A stretch of 64,000 nt of DNA from Riemerella columbipharyngis (lineage in GTDB: Bacteria; Bacteroidota; Bacteroidia; Flavobacteriales; Weeksellaceae), in the NCBI RefSeq assembly GCF_900101995.1, contig NZ_FNAS01000011.1, positions 1 through 64,000 of the forward strand, in the 5' to 3' direction. The notes beneath the pieces were generated by a model that saw only the letters and a list, made by a program, of their open reading frames with translations, was not told where the DNA came from and did no database searches. A program made the position numbers and the translations under genes. Positions 17,207-25,835 of the stretch are shown piece after piece; positions within the stretch are counted from its first letter, which is position 1, and every line of letters begins with the position of its first letter.

Positions 17207-19069
17207 TTATCTTCCTAAAAATATCAATAAAACATTAATATCTGCCGGTGAAACTCCACTGATTCTACCAGCCTGAGCTATTGTCTTTGGCTTCACTTTA
17301 TTCAGCTTTTGTTTTGCTTCTGCGGATAAACTACTAATCTTTCCAAAGTCAAAATCATCAGGAATTTTGATATTTTCCAGCCTTTGTAGTTTCGCTACAT
17401 TTTCCTTTTCTTTTTCTATATATCCTCTGTATTTTATATTGATTTCTGCCTGCTCCCGAACCTCATCCGAATAGACAGAAGATTTTTCTTTAATTTTGTC
17501 AAGTTTTTCTAATTTTTCCAAAGACATATTGGGTCTCGTGAGGATTTGTGATGCTCTGTAAGCTTGATCCACAGGGGAAGAGTTGATAGTCTCTAATAAC
17601 GGATTGATTTCTTTGGGTTTTAGAGAAGTTTCTTTTAGAAAGTCTTCCAGTTCCTGGCTTTGCTTTATTTTTTCTTCCACTTTTCTCATTCTATCCTCCT
17701 TAGCTAAACCCATTTTATAGGACATTTCCGTAAGCCTAATATCGGCATTATCTTGTCTTAAAAGTAATCTGTATTCGGCACGAGAAGTAAACATTCTATA
17801 AGGTTCTTCCGTTCCTTTTGTGATAAGGTCATCTATAAGCACACCTATATAAGCCTCGTCTCTGCTAAGGATAAATTCATCTTTCCCTCTAACTTTATTA
17901 TGGGCATTAATCCCCGCAATGAGTCCTTGTCCTGCCGCTTCTTCATATCCGGTAGTTCCGTTAATTTGACCTGCGAAATAGAGATTTTCTATTAATTTTG
18001 TTTCTAGGGTATGTTTCAGTTGGGTAGGAGGGAAGTAGTCGTATTCTATGGCATAACCTGGGCGGAAGACTTTTACATTTTCAAAGCCTGGAATGTGCCT
18101 CATTGCTTGTATCTGAATCTCTTCTGGTAGGGAAGAACTAAAGCCATTAACATAAATTTCTATGGTTTTCCAACCTTCGGGTTCTATAAAAAGTTGATGT
18201 CTGTTGCGTTCAGCAAAACGATTGATTTTATCTTCTATACTTGGGCAATATCTAGGTCCTATACTTTGAATTGTACCATTAAACATTGGGCTTCTATCAA
18301 ATCCAGATCTTAAAATATCGTGTACAGTTTCATTGGTGTAAACAATGTGGCAAGAGCGTTGTTTTTTAAGAATAGGCGTATCTAAATAAGAGAATTTTTT
18401 AGGATTAGGATCACCAGGTTGCTCTTCCATTTTAGAATAATCTAAACTTCTGCCGTCTACTCTTGGTGGTGTTCCTGTTTTCATTCTTCCAGCTTCAAAG
18501 CCTAAATTTACCAATTGTTCTGTAATACCATAAGCTTTTGGCTCACCCATTCTACCGCCGCCCAATTGCTTATCACCTACATGGATTAACCCATTGAGAA
18601 AAGTTCCATTGGTTAAGATAACAGATTTTCCTTTTATTTCTATCCCTAAAGAAGTGATGACACCAGTGACTTTATTTCCTTCGATAATTAATTGCTTTAC
18701 CATATCTTGAAAGAAATCCAAATTCGGTGTGTTTTCTAGGGCTAAGCGCCATTCTTCTGCAAATAGCATTCTGTCATTTTGTGTTCTTGGCGACCACATG
18801 GCAGGACCTTTGGAAAGATTAAGCATTTTAAATTGTATTGCAGATTTATCCGCAATGATCCCGCTATATCCACCCATGGCATCTATTTCTCTCACGATTT
18901 GTCCTTTGGCAATTCCACCCATGGCAGGGTTGCAACTCATTTTTCCGATAGTTTCCATATTCATAGTGATGAGTAGGGTAGAAGAGCCTAAATTAGCTGC
19001 TGCTGCTGCTGCCTCACAACCTGCATGACCAGCACCTACAACGATGACATCGTATATTTGATTAATCAT
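17207..19069 (-). CDS. mnmG: tRNA uridine-5-carboxymethylaminomethyl modification enzyme MnmG
   Basis: An FAD enzyme that, with MnmE, installs the cmnm5 group on the wobble uridine of several tRNAs. The 620 residues are full length. The dinucleotide-binding motif VVGAGHAGCEAAAAAANLG (about 10-28), the family signature NPAMGGIAKGQIVREIDAMGG (about 47-67), TGTPPRVDGRS (about 198-208) and GQINGTTGYEEAAGQG (about 367-382) are clear. The C-terminal helical domain ends ADINVLLIFLGR. It is flanked on both sides by parS sites. In many bacteria gidA/mnmG sits close to the replication origin, which suits the candidate oriC about 9 kb away. Confidence 0.97.
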   Translation of the reverse strand: MINQIYDVIVVGAGHAGCEAAAAAANLGSSTLLITMNMETIGKMSCNPAMGGIAKGQIVREIDAMGGYSGIIADKSAIQFKMLNLSKGPAMWSPRTQNDRMLFAEEWRLALENTPNLDFFQDMVKQLIIEGNKVTGVITSLGIEIKGKSVILTNGTFLNGLIHVGDKQLGGGRMGEPKAYGITEQLVNLGFEAGRMKTGTPPRVDGRSLDYSKMEEQPGDPNPKKFSYLDTPILKKQRSCHIVYTNETVHDILRSGFDRSPMFNGTIQSIGPRYCPSIEDKINRFAERNRHQLFIEPEGWKTIEIYVNGFSSSLPEEIQIQAMRHIPGFENVKVFRPGYAIEYDYFPPTQLKHTLETKLIENLYFAGQINGTTGYEEAAGQGLIAGINAHNKVRGKDEFILSRDEAYIGVLIDDLITKGTEEPYRMFTSRAEYRLLLRQDNADIRLTEMSYKMGLAKEDRMRKVEEKIKQSQELEDFLKETSLKPKEINPLLETINSSPVDQAYRASQILTRPNMSLEKLEKLDKIKEKSSVYSDEVREQAEINIKYRGYIEKEKENVAKLQRLENIKIPDDFDFGKISSLSAEAKQKLNKVKPKTIAQAGRISGVSPADINVLLIFLGR

Positions 19070-19113
19070 ATTTTAAGTATCGTATTGATTGTATTTAGTA
19101 AAAATTTAATTAA

Positions 19114-19129
19114 TGTTTCACGTGAAACA
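19114..19129. other. parS: parS centromere-like site 2
   Basis: TGTTTCACGTGAAACA is a perfect 16-base palindrome matching the ParB-binding consensus. It lies upstream of the mnmG start and inside the intergenic gap before ybeY ends (19154). Confidence 0.92.
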
Positions 19130-19153
19130 TTGGAAGTTTTTATATGAAGAATA

Positions 19154-19579
19154 TTATGAGTTATTCAATGTGTTCCATAAATTCAAATATTCATCTTCTT
19201 TATTTCGCATTTCTGACGCTTCTTGTTCAGTTTTGTCTTTATATCCACAAAGATGTAATATACCATGCACTAAAACTCTGCGAAATTCCTCATCGTAAGA
19301 TTTGGATAGAGTAGAGGCGTTGTCCGAAATGCGCGACAAAGATACAAAAATATCACCGTTTATCGTAGACCCCTTTACATAGTCGAAAGTAATGATGTCC
19401 GTATAATAATCGTGCTGAAGATAGTCTTGGTTTATTTTCAATAAGTAGTCATCATCACAAAGTATATAGTTGATATCACCTACTTTTTTGTGTTCGTTTA
19501 CTATGACTTGCTTTAGCCAATGTTCTATGGCTTGGTCTATGGGTGTGGGTTCGATAGATTCAAAGAAAAATTGTATCAT
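19154..19579 (-). CDS. ybeY: endoribonuclease YbeY (16S rRNA maturation)
   Basis: A metal-dependent RNase involved in 16S rRNA 3' processing and ribosome quality control. The 141 residues contain the signature LVHGILHLCGYKDKTEQEASEMRNKED (about 107-133). The first two zinc ligands (H-G-x-L-H) are present, but the third position of the E. coli HGxLHLxGYDH motif is Asp rather than His. It lies 17 bases downstream of the patatin-like gene and just upstream of mnmG, probably in one leftward transcript. Confidence 0.9.
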   Translation of the reverse strand: MIQFFFESIEPTPIDQAIEHWLKQVIVNEHKKVGDINYILCDDDYLLKINQDYLQHDYYTDIITFDYVKGSTINGDIFVSLSRISDNASTLSKSYDEEFRRVLVHGILHLCGYKDKTEQEASEMRNKEDEYLNLWNTLNNS

Positions 19580-19596
19580 TTTTTTATTATAAAATT

Positions 19597-21753
19597 CTAA
19601 AACCAGTGTCCTAAGACTACATTGAACATTCCTTTATTAGGGTTTAATGCCTTACTATAATTGAGTCTAATCTGTCCAAATGGTGACTTATAACCCACAG
19701 TAATCCCTAAGGAACTATGGTTGATTTGAAGTATTTGGTTCATATTAATTTCTTCAAAAATGTTGGCTAAATCAGCATTAGCAATGATAAAATAGTTTTT
19801 ATCAAATTTAAATTGTAAATTTTGTCTAGCGATTAGTACATTAGAACTACTTAAACTTCCGAAGTAATATCCATTTAGTCCTATAAAATTATTAACTTTT
19901 TGTTCGAATATTCCACCAGGTCTGTAAAGGTAATAGGCAGGCAATTGCTGGTCATTAAGGGTAAAGCCCCCAAATAGATTCAGTTGGTAGGTTAAGAATT
20001 TAGCAATTGGGAAATTAAACCTTAAGTCCCCTTTTACTTGGATTGGTTTTTTATCAATATCTTCGTTGAATAAGTCTATTATTTTACCTTCGGCGTCCAT
20101 ATAGATACCTCGTGTAGGGAAATTTTTATCGTCTTGAGTATCACTTTTTATAAAGACATAAGAGTTAAAGTATTTTTTTGTTGGTACTCCATTATTCTGT
20201 ATTTTGTATAAATCTAAACTTAAACCACCACCAATGGCATAGCGGTCTTTCCATACAGATTGTACGAAAATATCGCTTCGGAACCAGTTCCATTTCTCGA
20301 ATATATCTCCCTTCGAATCTTTGAGAGAAAGCTGCATTCCTGAAGCCGAAATACCTCCACCCGGAATATATCCATTATCTATTACATAATTAAAGTAATA
20401 ACGAGGGTTGTCTCCCAATACCACATCAAAGGAAGTGATGGAGTTTCTGAATAAAAATCTTTTCGCAGTAGCATTTACCAAAAATCCACTCTTAAAAACC
20501 TCATCATAGTGAAGTCCTAATTTTATGAAAAATCTGCTCTTGTCCTCTGTTACTGTTAATTTAAGTATATTATGATTATCACTTTGGATTATATCGTAAT
20601 TGATTAAATTGTAATTATTAGTAGCATAGAGTTTATCAATCATTTTATTTATAGTTCCGTAAGTCTGTATAGAAGGGAGTTTTAGATTCATTTTACCTTG
20701 TATATAGGCTTTATTAAATACTTTGCTTTGTAAAACTTCCAAGCTGTCTATTCTATAGACATTCTGAAAAATATCATTAGTTTTTGGTCTAAGATATTTT
20801 ACTTTTCTTTTAGGTAACTTGTTGAGTATATCCACATATTTCAGCGTTTCTGCATAGCCGGAATCTAATATTCTCTTTTTGTCTCCATAGCTCGTTGCAT
20901 CGAGCCCGTCTAAATTAGGGTGGATGTTAATGTCTGTATATAAATATTGGTTTTTAGTTTCCTCCTGTATTCCAAAATCTATGACCTGATTAAGAATACT
21001 CACCGCACTCTGCAAATCTTCCCTTTTTGCAAGCTCTTGACTGAGATCTACCCCAACTACGATATCCATTCCTTTTTTCTTTTTAAGTGGTTCCGAGGGA
21101 TAATTCATAGTCATCGCACCGTCTATATAGAGACTGTCTCCTATTTTTACAGGATCCATTAGAGAAGGATAGGCGGCACTTGCCATTATCGCATTTACCA
21201 GATTTCCTTTTTGAAAAATTTTCTTCTCCCCGGTTTCCAAGTTTGTGGCGACACACATAAAGGGAATAGGCATTTTGGAAAAATCCTCAACATTAGAAGT
21301 GTTCTTTAGCAGTTCATTCAGCATATAGACATTTTTCTGCCCTGTAGATATAGCCTTAGGCAAAAATATAACCTTGCCGTCTTTGATAGGAAAGGTAAAC
21401 ATATACCTATCATTGGTTTTATTGAAAAAAGGAGTCTCCTTACGGTTTTTTTCATTGGCAATAATTTTGTAAAAATCGGTGTTCAAAATTATTTTCTCTA
21501 TTTCTTTCCCCGTGTACCCCGATGCGTATAACCCACCAACGATAGCTCCCATACTCGTTCCAGAGATATAATCTATCTTTACTCCGAGAGAGTCCAAAAC
21601 TTTAAGAGCCCCTACATGAGCAAAACCCTTTGCACCGCCACCTGCCAAGGAAAGCCCTACTTTGGCATCGGGTGTTATAGCAATCTGGTTTCTCACCTGT
21701 GCACCGAGAAACCCTGTAATTATCAAAAGAATAAAGGAAAATATTTTCATCAT
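19597..21753 (-). CDS. patatin-like phospholipase with C-terminal BamA-like barrel
   Basis: A 718-residue protein with a signal peptide (about 1-18), a patatin domain, a POTRA-like region and an outer-membrane barrel, the PlpD-like architecture. The catalytic elements are visible: the oxyanion loop SLAGGGAKGFAHVG (about 34-47), the serine in GTSMG (about 64-68) and the aspartate in YIDGAMTMNYP (about 212-222). The C-terminal third ends in alternating strands closing with GHWF, typical of Omp85-type barrels. It probably acts at the cell surface or secretes its own lipase domain; its role here is unknown. A minus-strand TAnnTTTG element lies at 21798-21805. Confidence 0.88.
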   Translation of the reverse strand: MMKIFSFILLIITGFLGAQVRNQIAITPDAKVGLSLAGGGAKGFAHVGALKVLDSLGVKIDYISGTSMGAIVGGLYASGYTGKEIEKIILNTDFYKIIANEKNRKETPFFNKTNDRYMFTFPIKDGKVIFLPKAISTGQKNVYMLNELLKNTSNVEDFSKMPIPFMCVATNLETGEKKIFQKGNLVNAIMASAAYPSLMDPVKIGDSLYIDGAMTMNYPSEPLKKKKGMDIVVGVDLSQELAKREDLQSAVSILNQVIDFGIQEETKNQYLYTDINIHPNLDGLDATSYGDKKRILDSGYAETLKYVDILNKLPKRKVKYLRPKTNDIFQNVYRIDSLEVLQSKVFNKAYIQGKMNLKLPSIQTYGTINKMIDKLYATNNYNLINYDIIQSDNHNILKLTVTEDKSRFFIKLGLHYDEVFKSGFLVNATAKRFLFRNSITSFDVVLGDNPRYYFNYVIDNGYIPGGGISASGMQLSLKDSKGDIFEKWNWFRSDIFVQSVWKDRYAIGGGLSLDLYKIQNNGVPTKKYFNSYVFIKSDTQDDKNFPTRGIYMDAEGKIIDLFNEDIDKKPIQVKGDLRFNFPIAKFLTYQLNLFGGFTLNDQQLPAYYLYRPGGIFEQKVNNFIGLNGYYFGSLSSSNVLIARQNLQFKFDKNYFIIANADLANIFEEINMNQILQINHSSLGITVGYKSPFGQIRLNYSKALNPNKGMFNVVLGHWF

Positions 21754-21797
21754 ACCGAAATAACATTATATAGGCTAAATCTCTGCAAATGATTAGG

Positions 21798-21805
21798 CAA
21801 AGATA
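21798..21805 (-). promoter_or_regulatory. -7 promoter element of the patatin-ybeY-mnmG transcript
   Basis: CAAAGATA on the plus strand reads TATCTTTG on the minus strand, 44 bases upstream of the ATG at 21753. Confidence 0.45.
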
Positions 21806-21993
21806 AAGTATAAAAATGAATTACACCTGACTATGGGAATTTTTGTTTCGCTAAATATATAGAAAAAGAATGAATTAAAAACTAATTAGATAGCTTTTTG
21901 AAAGAAATTCAAGGGTATTAATGTATTAGAAAAATACTCTTTTATTATTAAAATTTTTATATTATTTTTGCGATAAATCAAATTTGTTTAATT

Positions 21994-22356
21994 ATGAAGT
22001 ATTATTTAGAGTGTTTAAGAAACTATGCTACCTTTAGTGGTAGAGCGAGAAGAAGTGAATATTGGTACTTCTACTTGTTTAATTTCATTTTTGCGTTAGT
22101 AGCAATGGGTATAGATAACTTGTTGGGACTAACTATAGAAAATCTACCATACGGGGTTGTTTATACTCTTTATGGTTTGATAACTCTTATTCCGGGATTA
22201 GCTGTTACAGTACGAAGACTTCATGATGTTGGTAAAAGTGGTTGGTTTATTCTTATAGGTTTAATTCCTATAATTGGAAGTATTTGGCTAATTGTTCTAA
22301 TGTTTACCGACGGAAATAAAGGACCAAATATGTATGGAGAAGATCCTAAAAATTAG
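21994..22356 (+). CDS. DUF805 family membrane protein
   Basis: A 120-residue protein with four hydrophobic segments. It carries the DUF805 hallmarks: RRSEYWYFYLFNFIF near the N-terminus, TVRRLHDVGKSGWF (about 71-84), and a C-terminal IPIIGSIWLIVLMFTDGNKGPNMYG stretch. The function of the family is unknown. It is preceded by TATTTTTG at 21963-21970 and followed by its own terminator, so it is probably monocistronic. Confidence 0.88.
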   Translation: MKYYLECLRNYATFSGRARRSEYWYFYLFNFIFALVAMGIDNLLGLTIENLPYGVVYTLYGLITLIPGLAVTVRRLHDVGKSGWFILIGLIPIIGSIWLIVLMFTDGNKGPNMYGEDPKN

Positions 22357-22381
22357 GTTAACTGAAAATAAAATTTTAACT

Positions 22382-22412
22382 AAAGCTGAGAATAAATATT
22401 TCAGCTTTTTTT
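22382..22412 (+). terminator. rho-independent terminator after the DUF805 gene
   Basis: An 8-bp stem (AAAGCTGA / TCAGCTTT) at 22382-22408 with an AT-rich loop is followed by T residues. Confidence 0.75.
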
Positions 22413-22477
22413 AGCTCCATATCCTATATCTGTATTTTCTTATCTCAATATTACTCCATCAAAAAATTAAAAATCAT

Positions 22478-22485
22478 TATCTTTG
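22478..22485 (+). promoter_or_regulatory. -7 promoter element of lepA
   Basis: TATCTTTG fits TAnnTTTG, 20 bases before the lepA start codon. Confidence 0.5.
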
Positions 22486-22505
22486 CCGATTACTGAATAT
22501 CTTAT

Positions 22506-24302
22506 ATGAAAAATATTAGAAATTTTTGCATTATAGCGCATATAGACCATGGTAAATCAACTCTGGCAGACCGTCTTTTGGAGTACACCAATACCGTTAC
22601 GCAGAGAGAATTACAAGCACAAACTTTGGACGATATGGAGCTGGAAAAAGAGCGTGGTATTACCATAAAATCCCACGCCATACAAATGGACTACGAGTAT
22701 AAAGGTGAAAAGTATATTTTCAATCTCATTGATACACCTGGGCATGTGGACTTCTCTTACGAGGTATCCCGTTCCATAGCCGCTTGCGAAGGAGCATTGT
22801 TGATAGTGGATGCTGCACAGAGCATACAGGCTCAGACGATTAGCAATCTTTATCTGGCATTAGAAAATGATTTGGAAATTATTCCGGTACTCAATAAAAT
22901 AGACCTTCCTTCTGCAAATCCTGAAGAAGTAACCGATGAAATAATGAATCTCATCGGCTGCAAATACGAAGATGTCCTAAGAGTTTCAGGAAAAACAGGA
23001 GAAGGCGTACACGAGCTTCTGGAGCAAATAGTAGAAAGAATACCTGCGCCAAAGGGTAACCCCGATGCACCGCTACAAGCTCTAATATTTGACTCTGTAT
23101 ATAACCCATTCCGTGGAATAGAAGCCTATTTCAAGGTGGTAAACGGAAAAATAAAAAAGGGAGAGAAGGTGAAGTTTATAGCAACAAACAAAACCTATGA
23201 AGCCGATGAAGTAGGAACCCTCAAACTAAAACAACAGCCGAAAAAAGAAATAAAATGCGGCGATGTGGGCTACATTATTTCCGGAATAAAAGATGCCCGA
23301 GAGGTAAAAGTAGGTGATACCATTACAAGCGTGGAAAACCCTGCCGATAGCCCAATAGAAGGTTTCGAAGAAGTAAAGCCAATGGTATTTGCCGGTATTT
23401 ACCCTGTAGAAAGTGAAGATTTCGAAGAACTAAGGTCTTCATTAGAAAAACTTCGTTTGAATGATGCTTCTCTTGTATTCGAGCCAGAGAGTTCTGCCGC
23501 ATTAGGCTTTGGGTTTAGATGTGGTTTTTTGGGAATGCTTCATATGGAAATAGTGCAAGAAAGACTGGACAGGGAATTTAATATGAATGTCATCACTACC
23601 GTGCCCAATGTTTCTTACCACGGCTATACCAAAAAAGAACCCGAAAAAACAATCCTTATCAACAATCCTTCGGAAATGATGGATCCAAGCGTGATGGATA
23701 GGGTAGAAGAACCTTATATCAAAGCTTCCATCATTACCAAATCTGATTTTGTAGGAGCGGTAATGACACTGTGTATAGAAAAGAGAGGGGAAATAGTGAA
23801 CCAAAGCTACCTCACGGCGGACAGAGTGGAATTGGTATTTAATATGCCTCTCGCCGAAGTCGTTTTTGATTTCTACGACAGACTTAAATCCATATCCAAA
23901 GGCTATGCTTCTTTTGATTATCATCCAATTGGATTTAGAGCTTCCAAGCTTGTGAAAATGGATATCCTCATCAATGGCGATATGGTAGATGCTTTATCAT
24001 CACTAATACACCAAGACAATGCCTATGGCATTGGTAAAAAGATGTGTGAAAAACTACGAGAGCTTATCCCAAGACAACAGTTTGATATTGCAGTACAAGC
24101 CGCTTTGGGAACTAAAGTAATCGCAAGGGAAACTATAAAAGCTTTGAGAAAAGATGTTACAGCCAAGTGCTATGGTGGTGATATTTCCAGAAAACGAAAA
24201 CTTCTCGAAAAACAAAAAGAAGGTAAGAAGAAAATGAAACAAATAGGTCGAGTAGAAGTTCCTCAGTCTGCCTTTATGGCGGTACTTAAGCTTAATGATT
24301 AG
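22506..24302 (+). CDS. lepA: elongation factor 4 (LepA)
   Basis: A ribosome-associated GTPase that back-translocates or remodels stalled ribosomes. The 598 residues are full length. G motifs are present: [10 protein letters not shown] (G1, residues 11-20), [11 protein letters not shown] (G2 region), DTPGHVDF (G3), LNKIDLP (G4). The LepA-specific C-terminal domain is clear in [34 protein letters not shown] near the end. It has its own promoter element and a convergent terminator shared with the glycosyltransferase gene. Confidence 0.97.
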   Translation: MKNIRNFCIIAHIDHGKSTLADRLLEYTNTVTQRELQAQTLDDMELEKERGITIKSHAIQMDYEYKGEKYIFNLIDTPGHVDFSYEVSRSIAACEGALLIVDAAQSIQAQTISNLYLALENDLEIIPVLNKIDLPSANPEEVTDEIMNLIGCKYEDVLRVSGKTGEGVHELLEQIVERIPAPKGNPDAPLQALIFDSVYNPFRGIEAYFKVVNGKIKKGEKVKFIATNKTYEADEVGTLKLKQQPKKEIKCGDVGYIISGIKDAREVKVGDTITSVENPADSPIEGFEEVKPMVFAGIYPVESEDFEELRSSLEKLRLNDASLVFEPESSAALGFGFRCGFLGMLHMEIVQERLDREFNMNVITTVPNVSYHGYTKKEPEKTILINNPSEMMDPSVMDRVEEPYIKASIITKSDFVGAVMTLCIEKRGEIVNQSYLTADRVELVFNMPLAEVVFDFYDRLKSISKGYASFDYHPIGFRASKLVKMDILINGDMVDALSSLIHQDNAYGIGKKMCEKLRELIPRQQFDIAVQAALGTKVIARETIKALRKDVTAKCYGGDISRKRKLLEKQKEGKKKMKQIGRVEVPQSAFMAVLKLND

Positions 24303-24332
24303 GCTTAAAAATTTTTGATAAAGAAAAAGATT

Positions 24333-24368
24333 AAATCATCAAGAGAAATTATCCTTGATGATTTTTTT
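24333..24368. terminator. bidirectional terminator between lepA and a glycosyltransferase gene
   Basis: An 11-bp stem (AAATCATCAAG / CTTGATGATTT) at 24333-24364 has A residues on one side and T residues on the other, so it can serve both convergent genes. It overlaps the stop codon of the minus-strand gene. Confidence 0.75.
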
Positions 24369-25445
24369 GTATAGGGCTAAAATTTTTGGTTCTTCGTTTT
24401 CCCAACAGAAAACTTTGGAGGCTCTGTCAAGCTCAGGAAGATAATGTTCTCTCCCGTTATCAAGTACTTTATCTATATGCTCTGCAATTATTTTTGGGGA
24501 ATGATTATCAATCATTTCACCGATCTTAAAATCCTTATGAATTCTCTGCATTTCGGGGAAGTTAATCATCACGATAGGAACTCTGGCTTGTATATAATCA
24601 CAGACTTTGTTCGGTAATGAATAAAGGTAGCTTACACCTCCGTTTTCTTCAAGGCTCAAACCCACATTAGCCGTTTGAGTCAATTTCCTAAGTTCCTGCG
24701 GAAGAAGCCGCCCTGCAAAATGAACACAATGCTCTAAACCTAAATCCTTAGCAAGTTTTTCATATTCGGATTTCTTAGGACCATCTCCCGCAATCTTGAG
24801 AATGGCATTTTGATTTCGAAGATGCTTCATTGCCATAATAGCTTTGTCCAAACCTCTTGAGGGATTGATAGCCCCTTGGTAGAGAATTATTTTTTTATCC
24901 GTTTTGGAAAATTCGGGAATGGTATCAATCCTGAAAGGAATATTCCTTACCACAATAGAATGTACACCGTATTTTTCTTTGAACCAATTTGCATAGCTTT
25001 GGCTTTCGGTCATCATATATTGTAAATTTGGCAGTGTTCTTTTTTCCAAAAACCGCCATACCTTCTGTGTCCATCTCCCTTGTATGGCAGGCATTTCGGT
25101 AAATATCTCGTGGCTATCAAAGAGCAGAGGTATTTTATTTTTCTTTGACAATAAATAGTTTGGCAGCAGAGCATCTAAATCATTGGCATGAAGCACCGTA
25201 TCACAGGATATTCGTGCACTAAGTTTAGAATAAAGTTTATAATTAAACTCTACATAAGCCCCTCTCAGAGTCTTGGATTTCAAATGTATTCTTTCTACCG
25301 GATAAGGACGCTCCAGCGGCGTACAATCTCCCCAGTCATTACCTATGAGGGTGAGTTTATACCCTGTATTGTGTAGTGTTCTACAAACTTTTTCTATTCT
25401 TTGGTCTGTGGAAAGATTGCTAAATGCCGAGACAAGAATTTCCAT
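24339..25445 (-). CDS. glycosyltransferase, GT4-like
   Basis: A 368-residue GT-B fold glycosyltransferase. The N-terminal domain has DSHEIFTEMP (about 117-126). The C-terminal domain has the donor-binding KKIILYQGAINPSRGLDKAI (about 183-202), a KIAGDGPKKSEYEKLAKDLGL segment and a Glu-containing LSLEENGGVSYLYSLPNKVCDYI (about 280-302) typical of GT4. The acceptor is unknown; a surface polysaccharide or glycolipid is likely. The next upstream gene is adjacent (stop and start touch), so the two are probably co-transcribed. Confidence 0.85.
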   Translation of the reverse strand: MEILVSAFSNLSTDQRIEKVCRTLHNTGYKLTLIGNDWGDCTPLERPYPVERIHLKSKTLRGAYVEFNYKLYSKLSARISCDTVLHANDLDALLPNYLLSKKNKIPLLFDSHEIFTEMPAIQGRWTQKVWRFLEKRTLPNLQYMMTESQSYANWFKEKYGVHSIVVRNIPFRIDTIPEFSKTDKKIILYQGAINPSRGLDKAIMAMKHLRNQNAILKIAGDGPKKSEYEKLAKDLGLEHCVHFAGRLLPQELRKLTQTANVGLSLEENGGVSYLYSLPNKVCDYIQARVPIVMINFPEMQRIHKDFKIGEMIDNHSPKIIAEHIDKVLDNGREHYLPELDRASKVFCWENEEPKILALYKKIIKDNFS

Positions 25446-25676
25446 CTACCCGTTTTTTGAAAGCTTTATCAAATAATAGACTTGTATAAAAGAAAGAAGA
25501 GCATTTGGGATAATGATAGGCCATAGCACCGTATCGTTCATCGCACCATAGATGACGAAACAAATACACCCGATAAGGTTCACGATACGAATATGTTTAA
25601 TATTTTTAAGTACAAAACTAAGTACTATAAAAACCGATGCAGCATAGCCTATATATTGAATAATAGTAGGACTCAT
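25446..25676 (-). CDS. small three-helix membrane protein, SemiSWEET/YgjV-like
   Basis: A 76-residue protein with three hydrophobic helices (about 7-24, 31-48 and 52-71). The pattern YIGYAASVFIVLSFVLKN followed by RIVNLIGCICFVIYG resembles SemiSWEET-type sugar transporters and YgjV-like proteins, which work as small oligomers. That resemblance is at pattern level only. A TATTTTTG element on the minus strand lies at 25692-25699, 15 bases upstream. It abuts the glycosyltransferase gene downstream. Confidence 0.7.
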   Translation of the reverse strand: MSPTIIQYIGYAASVFIVLSFVLKNIKHIRIVNLIGCICFVIYGAMNDTVLWPIIIPNALLSFIQVYYLIKLSKNG

Positions 25677-25691
25677 TTAATAAGATTTATG

Positions 25692-25699
25692 CAAAAATA
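25692..25699 (-). promoter_or_regulatory. -7 promoter element of the small membrane protein/glycosyltransferase pair
   Basis: CAAAAATA on the plus strand reads TATTTTTG on the minus strand, 15 bases upstream of the ATG at 25676. Confidence 0.5.
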
Positions 25700-25835
25700 A
25701 GAAAATAAGCGTTATATCCTCAAAAAATAAAAAATATATAATTCTGCCATAAAGGCACTATTTCACTTTGGTAAATTATTTGTAGATTTGAATGGTATTA
25801 CCAAAATTATTTTTAAAGCTGATAATTTTTTGATT

